From: a virus
Reading direction: 5' to 3' (one strand)
Virus record (IMG/VR): IMGVR_UViG_3300032313_001337
Coordinates: 1 to 33,492 of that record
DNA: 33,492 bases
This document shows, one piece after another, positions 17,509-25,049 of the stretch. The position numbers and the translations under genes were made by a program. The notes beneath the pieces were generated by a model. The model saw only the letters and a list, made by a program, of their open reading frames with translations. It made no database searches and had not been told where the DNA came from. Each line of letters starts with the position of its first letter. Position 1 is the first letter of the stretch.

Positions 17509-17815
17509 ATTAAAAAACGACGAAAATTACAATTGTACAGTGTTTTACGATGATGGGGAAACTTCAAAAATATTTTCCACCGCATTGAATGCCAACAACT
17601 TAGATAATTTTAAAAATTGGCAGTGCGAAGCGGGTTTCTCTAGAATTTATATACATGCAGACGGCAGCGTGTGGAGTAGCGAATGTAACAACGATTATTT
17701 GGGTTCTTTAGTGGATCAATCGTTTGCTCTTTTGACCAATACCACTACTTGTCGGCTTGATAACTGTGTTACCAGTGCTGACGAATTGATGTTAAAAAAA
17801 TACAGATTAGACTAA
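17501..17815 (+). CDS. SPASM-like Cys domain, C-terminal portion of the split radical SAM gene
   Basis: The 104-residue product has the spacing of a SPASM/twitch auxiliary cluster domain: WQCEAG (C42), a strand with a DG turn (IYIHADGSVW), SECNND (C62), and C84-x4-C89 followed by TSADE. No radical SAM CxxxCxxC motif is present, so it depends on the preceding frame. The frame is open upstream only to 17495, so a fused protein would need a +1 shift within 17495-17508, inside an A/T-rich stretch. No good ribosome binding site precedes the ATG at 17501, though re-initiation at the overlapping stop is possible. Confidence 0.65.
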   Translation: MIKLKNDENYNCTVFYDDGETSKIFSTALNANNLDNFKNWQCEAGFSRIYIHADGSVWSSECNNDYLGSLVDQSFALLTNTTTCRLDNCVTSADELMLKKYRLD

Positions 17816-17834
17816 CAAATGATAATTACACTGT

Positions 17835-18269
17835 ATGTCATGGATATTCGAAACTACTACAGTGGAAACTCTACCCGAAGATTGTGTGGGTTTTGTGTAT
17901 TTGATCACTAATTTAATCACTGGACGAAAGTATATTGGTAAAAAACTGGCCAAATTTGCAAAAACAACCTACAAAGTCGTCAAACTCAAAAACGGCAACA
18001 AAAAGAAGAAAAAAATTAGAAGTAAAATAGACAGCGACTGGCTCACATATTATGGCTCAAACGACGAATTAAACAAAGACATACAGACACTAGGTCATGA
18101 AAACTTCAAACGAGAAATACTCTACTACTGCACTTCCAAAGCACAATGCTCATACATCGAAGCACGAGAACAATTTAGACACCAAGTCTTAGAATCAGAT
18201 GCATATTATAACGGACAGATCAGCGTTCGTGTCCATGGCTCCCACATAAAAAACAAGTTAGGCAGTTAA
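17835..18269 (+). CDS. GIY-YIG family endonuclease
   Basis: The 144-residue product contains a GIY-YIG-type core: GFVYLITNLITGRKYIGKKL near residues 19-38, a Lys-rich insert (KLKNGNKKKKKIRSK), a WLTYYGSND segment, and an EAREQFRHQ helix with the expected glutamate. Such proteins in T4-like phages are often free-standing homing-type or DNA-processing nucleases. No separate DNA-binding repeat domain is visible, so it may be a small stand-alone nuclease. It is the last gene of the plus-strand run and lies directly before the 408-base gene-free, hairpin-rich region, an arrangement typical of mobile nucleases next to a structured RNA or insertion point, but no intron boundaries were identified. 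Confidence 0.8.
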   Translation: MSWIFETTTVETLPEDCVGFVYLITNLITGRKYIGKKLAKFAKTTYKVVKLKNGNKKKKKIRSKIDSDWLTYYGSNDELNKDIQTLGHENFKREILYYCTSKAQCSYIEAREQFRHQVLESDAYYNGQISVRVHGSHIKNKLGS

Positions 18270-18677
18270 GCTAGCACAGGCCAATATCGTGTGCCCTATA
18301 CCTGGTAGTAATACGCAGGGATGGAAGACTCGCCGCTGCAACGAGCACTCAATCACTACCCGTAAGGATGACGATCGCTAATCGCCGCGATTTGATTGTT
18401 TGAAGATGATTTTAAGGCTAAAAAGACGCAGTAGCGATACTGCACGTTTGTTAGATATGCTGATATATGTTTAACAAATCGCCGTTGTACAAGAACGGAG
18501 CTCGAGGTACAGGACAACCGCCTCTGTAATGCTCTAATATCAGTGACTGTGCTACTCAGATGAAGTACACTATATTTTTTGCCCGCCCTGGGCAAAGAGT
18601 GACTGATTAATCTAGATGAAATCTCTAAAACAATATTGATGAGCGTAAGCGAAATCAATAGACTAACGAAGTTAGTC
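18270..18677 (+). ncRNA. candidate structured RNA or complex intergenic region
   Basis: No convincing gene lies in these 408 bases between convergent genes, unusual in a genome with overlapping genes. Hairpins seen by eye: GCACA/TGTGC (18274-18278 with 18290-18294); CTCG/CGAG (18329-18332 with 18342-18345); an ATCGC/GCGAT pair near 18374-18391; GCAGTA-GCGA-TACTGC (18428-18443, a GNRA loop on a six-pair stem); TTTGTTA/TAACAAA (18447-18478); CCGTT/AACGG (18482-18497); TTTGCCC/GGGCAAA (18578-18596); a TATTGAT/ATCAATA helix closing a GC-GTAA-GC hairpin (18634-18660); and AGACTAAC-GAA-GTTAGTCT (near 18660-18679). No tRNA, RNase P, tmRNA or clear group I core was recognised. The strand is unknown; plus is listed because the stems follow the plus-strand operon. 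Confidence 0.4.
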
Positions 18678-18968
18678 TTAGAAGAATGGCATTCCTGATT
18701 TCTTAGCAGTTTCTAAATTATCTTTAATAATTTCATTGATAATTCGTCTATCTTCATTGCTCAGCAACATGGCATCTGCGTAGGATATACCACCGCGCAT
18801 GAACCAACAGAATCTTAGCAGTTCGTCTTTGATTTGTTTTACTTGATTTTCGTAGCTCTTAACCAGTCCGAGTATTTCTTCGGTGTTTTTTGTTAAGAGC
18901 GTTTTCCGAAAAAACTTGCGTAATCGAACACTAAGGATATATCGTATTTGTCTGAACAACTGGTACAT
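18678..18968 (-). CDS. gp51-like baseplate hub assembly protein (start uncertain)
   Basis: The conserved part is the last ~65 residues: a coiled-coil-like stretch (TEEILGLVKSYENQVKQIKD) and a C terminus reading LLRFCWFMRGGISYADAM, then a helix ending NLETAKKSGMPFF. This resembles the short gp51 homologues that follow gp26 in T4-like marine phages; T4 gp51 (249 residues) acts in hub assembly. The only upstream ATG, at 18968, gives 96 residues but overlaps gp26 by 76 bases; the basic N-terminal segment may not be translated and a non-ATG start near the gp26 stop is possible. Gene order gp26-gp51 supports the call. Confidence 0.5.
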   Translation of the reverse strand: MYQLFRQIRYILSVRLRKFFRKTLLTKNTEEILGLVKSYENQVKQIKDELLRFCWFMRGGISYADAMLLSNEDRRIINEIIKDNLETAKKSGMPFF

Positions 18969-19741
18969 TCGCCTGTTTGTGGTTTAACAGCACCTTCTTT
19001 GTTGATCTCTACCAGTCTATTTTGTATTTCTTTACAAATTTCAGCATCACAATTGAAGTAAAATTCCTCAATGAATTCTGGTTCAGTGACCACGGTGCTA
19101 GATTCTGGAATTTCAATGTATTCGGTAGTATCAACCAACAACTTGGCATTTAATTTTATCAGTCGATTTAGATGTTTTTTATAAGCATCAAGTTTGACCG
19201 GATCCTCGGAATCAGGCACACCCAGGTTTTCTAGTATTCTTTGTTCTTCGTAGTTTATCTTGTTTGTTTCGTTAATGCTGGCGTAATTTTGTGGTTTTAG
19301 TTTGATTTTAACATGAGCAACATCAATTTTTTTACTGTAGTTGGGTAGATTTACGTTATCCAAATAAGTATTTAGGTCAATGTCAAACGTGTTTTCGGCA
19401 CCACAATGTGGGCATTTGGTGTCCACTGGCATTTCACTGCCGTATGATGCTATTCGTATTGCTATCAATACCGGATCAACATCTACCCCGGGCATTTGCC
19501 AGGCATCCACAATGTTCGGACAACAGCTTTGTATCACATCTACTACACCCTGTCCATTTAGTAAAGCATCAGGAGTTTTTAAAACTATTTCGTCCCGTGA
19601 GGTCATTGGGTAAATTGGTAGCTCGCCCACCTCAGGCAAGTCAAGCCCGGTGCCCCAGAACTGACCTTTGCTGGGCAATTGCAAGTAAATTGCCGGTTGT
19701 CTAAAATGAGCACGAAGGGGATTTACGGGTTTTTGATCCAT
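18893..19741 (-). CDS. 26: gp26-like baseplate hub subunit
   Basis: The 282-residue product matches the T4 gp26 baseplate family: an N-terminal IYLQLPSKGQFW segment, YPMTSRDEI and LKTPDALLNG motifs, then a Cys pair CPHC (C110, C113) and a second pair CTSC (C259, C262), probably joining in one zinc site. In T4, gp26 is a baseplate hub component (208 residues); longer forms with two CxxC knuckles are my recollection for environmental relatives. AGGA precedes the ATG, and a perfect TATAAATA late promoter lies 31 bases upstream. It is transcribed away from the tape-measure-like gene and followed by the gp51-like gene. Confidence 0.85.
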   Translation of the reverse strand: MDQKPVNPLRAHFRQPAIYLQLPSKGQFWGTGLDLPEVGELPIYPMTSRDEIVLKTPDALLNGQGVVDVIQSCCPNIVDAWQMPGVDVDPVLIAIRIASYGSEMPVDTKCPHCGAENTFDIDLNTYLDNVNLPNYSKKIDVAHVKIKLKPQNYASINETNKINYEEQRILENLGVPDSEDPVKLDAYKKHLNRLIKLNAKLLVDTTEYIEIPESSTVVTEPEFIEEFYFNCDAEICKEIQNRLVEINKEGAVKPQTGECTSCSDKYDISLVFDYASFFGKRS

Positions 19742-19751
19742 TTTTGATTCC

Positions 19752-19759
19752 TATAAATA
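19752..19759 (+). promoter_or_regulatory. T4-type late promoter for the tape-measure-like gene
   Basis: The plus strand reads the perfect consensus TATAAATA, 31 bases before the ATG at 19791. It overlaps the leader of the divergent gp26 transcript. Confidence 0.7.
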
Positions 19760-19772
19760 ATTGATATATGAA

Positions 19773-19780
19773 TATTTATA
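19773..19780 (-). promoter_or_regulatory. 26: T4-type late promoter for gp26
   Basis: The minus strand reads the perfect consensus TATAAATA, 31 bases before the gp26 ATG at 19741. With the plus-strand copy it forms a symmetric divergent pair whose transcripts overlap at their 5' ends. Confidence 0.7.
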
Positions 19781-19790
19781 GGCTAAAATT

Positions 19791-22058
19791 ATGACTCCTG
19801 CAGAAATCCAACAAGCACTACAAGCGTTATCACAGCTGGGTGCAGCTGCCGGTAATTCGCGAGCAGGTATAGCTGGTGTAGGACAAAGTATGGCCAGACT
19901 GCGTATGGAAATGCAACGTGGTACAGGAACCATACAAGGTAACAGTCAGGCTCTACAGCGACTGATGACTGACTTTGACGGTCTGGATCGGGCAACCAAA
20001 AGCTCAGCAGCTGGTCAAGCCATGTTGGCTGAACAAACCAAGATGGCCGGACAAATCATGCGCGATGCAGCCGGCCAAATGTCCGGTGCCTTGGTCAAAG
20101 GTGGTATAATTGAAGCTGTTTCGTTTTTCAAGAATCAAGTGTTTGCTGCTGCTGAAAGTTATCAACAAGGTGTCAGTGGTACCACTGCTGCTTTGAGACA
20201 ACAACAGGTTGGTATACAAAGCAACATTGATATTTTAAATAGGCTGTCTAGCGGGCTGGCACTGTCAGCAGAAATGTTGGCCATGATTCCAAATCCTGTT
20301 GCTAGATTTGGTGCTGGACTAACTGCGGGTACTGCTGGTATCTTGGCAGTTTTTTCAAAAGAAGAACAAGCAAGAAAAGAAGCTTACACCTTGTTAGGTG
20401 CAGAATTAAGTGCAACTACTTTGGCATATCAAACCCAAGTAAAAGCAGGAAATAGTTTTGTAGACGGATTAACTGAACTCCGCAGAACTTCAAACGAGAT
20501 GCGTTTGACTACAGGTGAAATGACCAATGTAGTCACTAGGAATACGGGACAGTTGATACAATTTGGTGGGTCAGTACAAGGTGGTGTAATAAGATTAAAA
20601 AGTGTAAACAATCAATTGAACGAATTAACTGATGGTTCTCAGAGTCTAAGAGAACAACTTTACCGCATGGGCATCAGTTATGAAGATCAATCTCAAGGTA
20701 TTGTTGATTACATGACTCTACAGCAGCAAGCTGGTACACTGGGATCTAAAAGTAGCAGGCAACTGGCAGAAGAATCCGCCAAGTACATGACTAACCTAAA
20801 GTCCATTTCGGCCTATACCGGCGAAGATGCCAAAGCAGCACAAGCTCGAGCACAAGCTGCTAGCGAACAACTGGCCGTACAAGCAAAGCTAAGAAAATCA
20901 CAAGATCCCCAGGCCATGGAAAAATTCCAGGCCATGATCAAATTGATGCCAGCAGACATGCAAAAAGGCATACAGCAAATGACTGCATTTGATGGTACAA
21001 TTGTTGATAAAAATCTAAATATTTTACTTGCTCAAAGTCCTACTCGAAAAAGAGTACTAGAAGAAGCACAAGCCGATCTAGCAGATAAAACACTGACGGC
21101 AGCTGACTTAGAGGCAAGACAGCAAGAACGTATGAAGAAATACGGCAAGGCATTAGAAGATGAAGCTCTTGCAGCCGGTGAGACTCTAGGTGCAGTAACT
21201 TTGGCCACCGGTGGACTAGGTGACGTTACAGGCATGTTGCAAAATCAAGCCAACGAAGGAAGAAAAGGCCAAACAGATCTCAAAGACATAGTAGGAAGCA
21301 CTACGGAACAATTTGAAAATTTAAAGAAACGAGGTACAGATCCACTTACTGAATCAATTATTAAACTGGACACAAAATTTAGAGAAGTTCAAATGCCTAA
21401 ATATTCAGGCGCATTTACTGAGTCTATGACAAAAATGGTAACAGTAGGCGGATCAAAAACTCCCACACTAGAAAAGCAAAACGAAGATGCAATGAAAAAA
21501 ACCCTAGAGGCATTAAAAGGGTTGGACCTGTTGTCGAATGTTCCATCGTTGATGCAATCTGTGGATCAATTGGTTATAGGCAGTAGAGAAACTAATGCTA
21601 CTATGAGTGGTGTAAGTACCAATTTTACAGCAGCAAGTAACACTCAATTGGACGCAGCAAATAGATTTAGCGAGTCTGTGGACAAATTTGGTAGAAGTCC
21701 TAGTACTACAACCAGCGGGAATCGTGAAGGTGGCGCCTTGGCACAGTTACAAGGAAGATCAAATACTCCATCAGCAGATAGTATCAGTGTAGCATTAAGA
21801 AATCCAGCCAGTATGCTTGAGAATTTGGCCGGAAAAACTGGCGCTGCTGCTCCGGCTGACACAGAACAAACATTGGCTGGTTTATTCAACAGCCCAAATT
21901 TAATGACTACTGCCTTGACAGATTTAAAAAATACCATGACAGCAGACAGTCAGGCATCACAGTCACTGATGCAACAATACACTGAAAAAATGGACACGCT
22001 GATAGCTACCATGGAAACCAATGTTGATTACACTAAAAGAATAGCAGACAACGCATAA
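19791..22058 (+). CDS. tape-measure-like tail protein
   Basis: The 755-residue product is rich in Ala, Gln, Gly and Thr with long predicted helices, the composition of tape-measure or tail-internal proteins. A hydrophobic segment around residues 155-190 (GLALSAEMLAMIPNPVARFG then GLTAGTAGILAVF) could cross or contact the membrane during DNA entry. The C-terminal third contains charged helices and ends in a coiled-coil-like MQQYTEKMDTLIATMETNVD. In T4 the tape measure gp29 is about 590 residues. Placement opposite gp26/gp51 and a strong late promoter support a tail role, but the tape-measure call rests on composition and context only. The Ala-rich coiled C terminus makes a minor internal virion protein an alternative. 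Confidence 0.6.
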   Translation: MTPAEIQQALQALSQLGAAAGNSRAGIAGVGQSMARLRMEMQRGTGTIQGNSQALQRLMTDFDGLDRATKSSAAGQAMLAEQTKMAGQIMRDAAGQMSGALVKGGIIEAVSFFKNQVFAAAESYQQGVSGTTAALRQQQVGIQSNIDILNRLSSGLALSAEMLAMIPNPVARFGAGLTAGTAGILAVFSKEEQARKEAYTLLGAELSATTLAYQTQVKAGNSFVDGLTELRRTSNEMRLTTGEMTNVVTRNTGQLIQFGGSVQGGVIRLKSVNNQLNELTDGSQSLREQLYRMGISYEDQSQGIVDYMTLQQQAGTLGSKSSRQLAEESAKYMTNLKSISAYTGEDAKAAQARAQAASEQLAVQAKLRKSQDPQAMEKFQAMIKLMPADMQKGIQQMTAFDGTIVDKNLNILLAQSPTRKRVLEEAQADLADKTLTAADLEARQQERMKKYGKALEDEALAAGETLGAVTLATGGLGDVTGMLQNQANEGRKGQTDLKDIVGSTTEQFENLKKRGTDPLTESIIKLDTKFREVQMPKYSGAFTESMTKMVTVGGSKTPTLEKQNEDAMKKTLEALKGLDLLSNVPSLMQSVDQLVIGSRETNATMSGVSTNFTAASNTQLDAANRFSESVDKFGRSPSTTTSGNREGGALAQLQGRSNTPSADSISVALRNPASMLENLAGKTGAAAPADTEQTLAGLFNSPNLMTTALTDLKNTMTADSQASQSLMQQYTEKMDTLIATMETNVDYTKRIADNA

Positions 22059-22065
22059 ACAGCGG

Positions 22066-22071
22066 TAAATA
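22066..22071 (+). promoter_or_regulatory. candidate late promoter (TAAATA core) for gp20
   Basis: GGTAAATA lies 20 bases before the portal ATG. It keeps the TAAATA core but not the leading TA of the consensus. Confidence 0.35.
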
Positions 22072-22091
22072 TAGCATACTCGGAACAATTC

Positions 22092-23807
22092 ATGTCTTGG
22101 AAAAAATACTTTAAATCATCAAATCTACCTAGTAACATCAGTCCACTTGGCGGTGGGCGCATGCCCGATCCGGGCTACAGAAACTATCAAAGTAATCTTC
22201 CTGATGTGTATATTGGGCATCCTAACCGTATTGAACGCTACAACCAATACGAACAAATGGACATGGACTCGGAGATCAATGCAGCACTGGATATTCTTTC
22301 TGAGTTTATGACTCAAAAGAATGAAGCCAATAATACACCGTTTGATGTTAAATTCAAAGACAATCCCACAGACAACGAAATCAAAATTATCAAAGAACAA
22401 CTGACTCAATGGGTTACATTGAATGAATTTAATAAAAGAATATTCAGAATTGTAAGAAACACTATCAAATACGGTGATCAAGTGTTTGTTAGAGACCCAG
22501 AAAATTTCAAATTGTTTTGGGTAGAAATGAGCAAAGTTGTCAAAGTGATTGTAAATGAAAGTGAAGGCAAAAAACCCGAACAGTACATTCTCAAAGATCT
22601 AAATCCCAATTTTGAAAATTTAACAGTTACCGCAGTTACCACCAGCGACCAGTACATGAATCATCCGCAAGTGGGCGGACCCAGTGGTAGTTATGTACAG
22701 CCCAATGTGCCGTTAGGCGGCGGCGGCAGATTTAGCCGAGCACAAAACGAAGCTGCTATTGATTCTGAACATGTGGTACATTTGAGTTTGACTGAAGGAT
22801 TGGATGTTTACTGGCCGTTTGGTACCAGTGTACTAGAAAACGTTTTCAAAGTGTTCAAACAAAAAGAACTGCTAGAAGACAGTATTATTATCTATCGTGT
22901 GCAACGTGCACCTGAGCGTAGGGTATTCAAAATTGATGTAGGTAACATGCCCAGTCACATGGCCATGGCGTTTGTTGAGCGTATCAAAAACGAAATCAGT
23001 CAGCGCAGAATCCCTACTCAAAGTGGCGGCGGTGCCAACATGATGGATGCCACATACAATCCATTGGCACAAATGGAAGATTACTTTTTCCCAGTGACAG
23101 CTGACGGACGTGGTTCAAGTGTTGATACATTACCGGGTGCAAGCAATCTAGGCGAAATTACAGACTTACGATACTTCACTAACAAATTATTCCGCGGATT
23201 ACGTATTCCGTCAAGTTATTTGCCAGTGGGTCTTGAGGACGGAACTCAAGCGTTCAATGACGGTAGAGTTGGTACAGCTCTAATACAAGAATGGCGTTTT
23301 AATCAATACTGTCAACGATTACAAAGTGCTGTGATTGAAAAATTAGATCAAGAATTCAAACTTTTCATGCGCTGGCGTGGTGTCAATATTGATAGCCAGG
23401 TATTTGAATTGGTATTTGAACCACCACAAAACTTTGCACAATACAGACAAGCTGACATTGATACAGCTAAAATCAGCACATTTACATCGCTAGAAGCTTA
23501 TCCTTACTTTAGTAAACGTTTCTTGATGAAACGTTATTTGGGTATGAGTGAGCAGGAAATGAGCGAAAACGAAACCATGTGGGCAGAAGAGCAAGGCGAA
23601 GTTGATAATGCACCTGCAGCAGATCCTTCATTGCGTAATGTTGGTATCAGTCCCGGAGGTATCGCATCGGATCTAGAAAATGTAGCACCAGAGGAAGCTC
23701 CCCCAGAAGGAGAGGCTGCACCTGGCGCCGCAGCACCAGCAGCTGGTGGCCCAGTAGCAGCACCAGCACAAACAGCACCCACTGGTCCCACTGGCGCAGC
23801 AATTTGA
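22092..23807 (+). CDS. 20: gp20-like portal vertex protein
   Basis: The 571-residue product matches the T4 gp20 portal family through its length and segments such as MDMDSEINAALDILSEFMTQ near residues 56-75, NTIKYGDQVFVRDP, a basic RVQRAPERRVFKIDVGNMP block, the PLAQMEDYFFPVTADGRGS region and a TLPGASNLGEI motif. The dodecameric portal nucleates head assembly and is the DNA entry channel and tail attachment site. T4 gp20 has 524 residues; the extra length here is a C-terminal Ala/Pro/Glu-rich tail of about 50 residues (from ~515), probably flexible. It opens the canonical T4 head cluster 20-67-68-21-22-23, conserved in order here. Confidence 0.95.
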   Translation: MSWKKYFKSSNLPSNISPLGGGRMPDPGYRNYQSNLPDVYIGHPNRIERYNQYEQMDMDSEINAALDILSEFMTQKNEANNTPFDVKFKDNPTDNEIKIIKEQLTQWVTLNEFNKRIFRIVRNTIKYGDQVFVRDPENFKLFWVEMSKVVKVIVNESEGKKPEQYILKDLNPNFENLTVTAVTTSDQYMNHPQVGGPSGSYVQPNVPLGGGGRFSRAQNEAAIDSEHVVHLSLTEGLDVYWPFGTSVLENVFKVFKQKELLEDSIIIYRVQRAPERRVFKIDVGNMPSHMAMAFVERIKNEISQRRIPTQSGGGANMMDATYNPLAQMEDYFFPVTADGRGSSVDTLPGASNLGEITDLRYFTNKLFRGLRIPSSYLPVGLEDGTQAFNDGRVGTALIQEWRFNQYCQRLQSAVIEKLDQEFKLFMRWRGVNIDSQVFELVFEPPQNFAQYRQADIDTAKISTFTSLEAYPYFSKRFLMKRYLGMSEQEMSENETMWAEEQGEVDNAPAADPSLRNVGISPGGIASDLENVAPEEAPPEGEAAPGAAAPAAGGPVAAPAQTAPTGPTGAAI

Positions 23808-23829
23808 GCAATAATGGGTAAATAACTGT

Positions 23830-24054
23830 ATGATAGTGACAGAATTATTTGAGCCAGCTAAACCTGGTTACCAAAGTGATAGCCTAGATCAAACACCGTT
23901 GAAACTGAGTGATCTACGTAAAACTAGACTCACTCTGGCAGATATAAACAGATTGCGTATGTCGAACGATGTGCGTAAAATAGAACACGAAAAAAAGCTA
24001 GAAAAAGTATCTGCACAATACAAACCCCCTGCTGCTGCCCCTGCAGCCATGTAG
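23830..24054 (+). CDS. small gp67-position head protein
   Basis: The 74-residue product lies between portal and prohead core genes, the T4 position of gp67 (80 residues), a prohead core component. It has a basic helical middle, KLSDLRKTRLTLADINRLR, followed by a DVRKIEHEKKLEKVSAQY helix and a Pro/Ala tail. Unlike T4 gp67 it is basic rather than acidic, so equivalence is by position and size only. No clear ribosome binding site precedes the ATG. A TAAATA motif (23819-23824) ends 5 bases before it, so a late transcript from it would start at the ATG; translation coupled to gp20, 22 bases upstream, is equally possible. Confidence 0.65.
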   Translation: MIVTELFEPAKPGYQSDSLDQTPLKLSDLRKTRLTLADINRLRMSNDVRKIEHEKKLEKVSAQYKPPAAAPAAM

Positions 24055-24109
24055 TCCGTTAGAATCCTTCAAAAAAACACCATTTAACCCCATAATCTGC
24101 GTATTTTAG

Positions 24110-24115
24110 TAAATA
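24110..24115 (+). promoter_or_regulatory. candidate late promoter (TAAATA core) for the core/protease/scaffold genes
   Basis: AGTAAATA lies 32 bases before the ATG at 24148, with an AAGGAG ribosome binding site between. Confidence 0.4.
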
Positions 24116-24147
24116 ATATACAGCCATATTATTACAAGGAGTTCCCA

Positions 24148-25035
24148 ATGAACAAATATGAACAGCTAATTGAACACATTATCAATGACGAGGAAGGCAA
24201 AGCTCGAGCATTGTTTCACGAAATCGTAGTAGAAAAAAGTCGCGACATTTACGAAAGTCTAATGGACGAAGAGTATGCCGAAGAGAGTGTTGGAGGTAGC
24301 AAAGTAGAAGCAATGATGGACGAAATCCAAAGCGACCAAACCGGCGGTATGCAAGAAGGCGAAGACGACGAAGAAGGCGAAATGGATGACATGAGCCCAA
24401 TGGGCAACATGGATGACATGGAACCAGAAATGGGCGACGAAGACGATCTAGAACAAAAAGTTATGGATCTTGAGTCAGAGCTAGACGCATTAAAGGCTGA
24501 ATTTGAATCTTTAATGGGCAGCGAAGAGGACGACGAAATGGATGCTATGGACATGGATGCTATGGACATGGACGACGAAGAAGACGACGAAGAATCCATG
24601 GATGACATGATGGAAGCTGAAGACGACGAGAAAGAAATGTCCGAATCTTTTTATGAATCAACTCGCCGTGCTCCACTACAAAAAACCGCAGTTGATTTAA
24701 TGCGTGAATATGTAGAAAAAATTAGTACAAATAACGGTCCACTTGTAGGCACCAGCACAGGCGGTGATCATGCCAATGTAAATGACTCATCAGTTGTTGC
24801 AGGCAAAAACGACATGGGTGGTACAGCACAAAACATCGCTAAAGGTGGCAGCGAAAGCGCACCAGATGGCACAAGTGCTCCTAAAAAAGGCACTGTAAAA
24901 GATGTTAAAGATGCCAGCAACTGGGAAAACAAACCAGGTGCAAATGCTGGCAAGGCATTTAGCGGTAAAGCAAAAGCAAAAACAGGCGAAGAAGGCGGCA
25001 TTAACAAGCACAGCATCGAGTCTGGTGGCAACTAA
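24148..25035 (+). CDS. acidic prohead core protein, gp68-position
   Basis: The 295-residue product starts with a helical domain (MNKYEQLIEHIINDEEGKAR, then HEIVVEKSRDIYESLMDEE), continues into an extremely acidic Asp/Glu/Met stretch (about residues 70-170) and ends in a Gly/Lys/Ala-rich basic tail. It occupies the T4 gp68 position between the portal-linked gene and the protease; T4 gp68 has 141 residues. Acidic, low-complexity core proteins are typical prohead scaffold components degraded by gp21 during maturation. A perfect 15-base tandem duplication inside the acidic part encodes repeated Asp-Ala-Met-Asp-Met. AAGGAG is an ideal ribosome binding site. The role is inferred from position and composition. 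Confidence 0.75.
   Translation: MNKYEQLIEHIINDEEGKARALFHEIVVEKSRDIYESLMDEEYAEESVGGSKVEAMMDEIQSDQTGGMQEGEDDEEGEMDDMSPMGNMDDMEPEMGDEDDLEQKVMDLESELDALKAEFESLMGSEEDDEMDAMDMDAMDMDDEEDDEESMDDMMEAEDDEKEMSESFYESTRRAPLQKTAVDLMREYVEKISTNNGPLVGTSTGGDHANVNDSSVVAGKNDMGGTAQNIAKGGSESAPDGTSAPKKGTVKDVKDASNWENKPGANAGKAFSGKAKAKTGEEGGINKHSIESGGN
24541..24570 (+). repeat. perfect 15-base tandem duplication in the acidic core gene
   Basis: GATGCTATGGACATG occurs twice in direct succession (24541-24555 and 24556-24570). It keeps the reading frame and adds one Asp-Ala-Met-Asp-Met unit, suggesting the acidic region can change length by slippage. Confidence 0.9.
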
Positions 25036-25049
25036 GTTAGGGCAATAAT

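Noticed and set aside
18578-18596. TTTGCCC/GGGCAAA hairpin as an intrinsic terminator
   Set aside because: The T run lies before the stem on the plus strand, and on the minus strand the stem is followed by A residues, so neither direction has a stem followed by U.
18356-18658. Minus-strand open frame of 100 codons in the gene-free region
   Set aside because: No ribosome binding site, no family resemblance and a composition of scattered Ser, Leu and Arg; it crosses several hairpins. Treated as chance within the candidate RNA region.
18634-18660. Hammerhead-ribozyme-like string (TGATGAGC-GTAA-GCGAAA)
   Set aside because: The core cytosine before TGATGA is a T, and the flanking arms pair with each other to make a simple hairpin, so the three-way junction and cleavage site are missing.
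17835-18677. Group I intron with its GIY-YIG homing endonuclease
   Set aside because: No recognisable P7/P3 core or exon pair; the flanking genes are convergent and intact, so there is no split exon.
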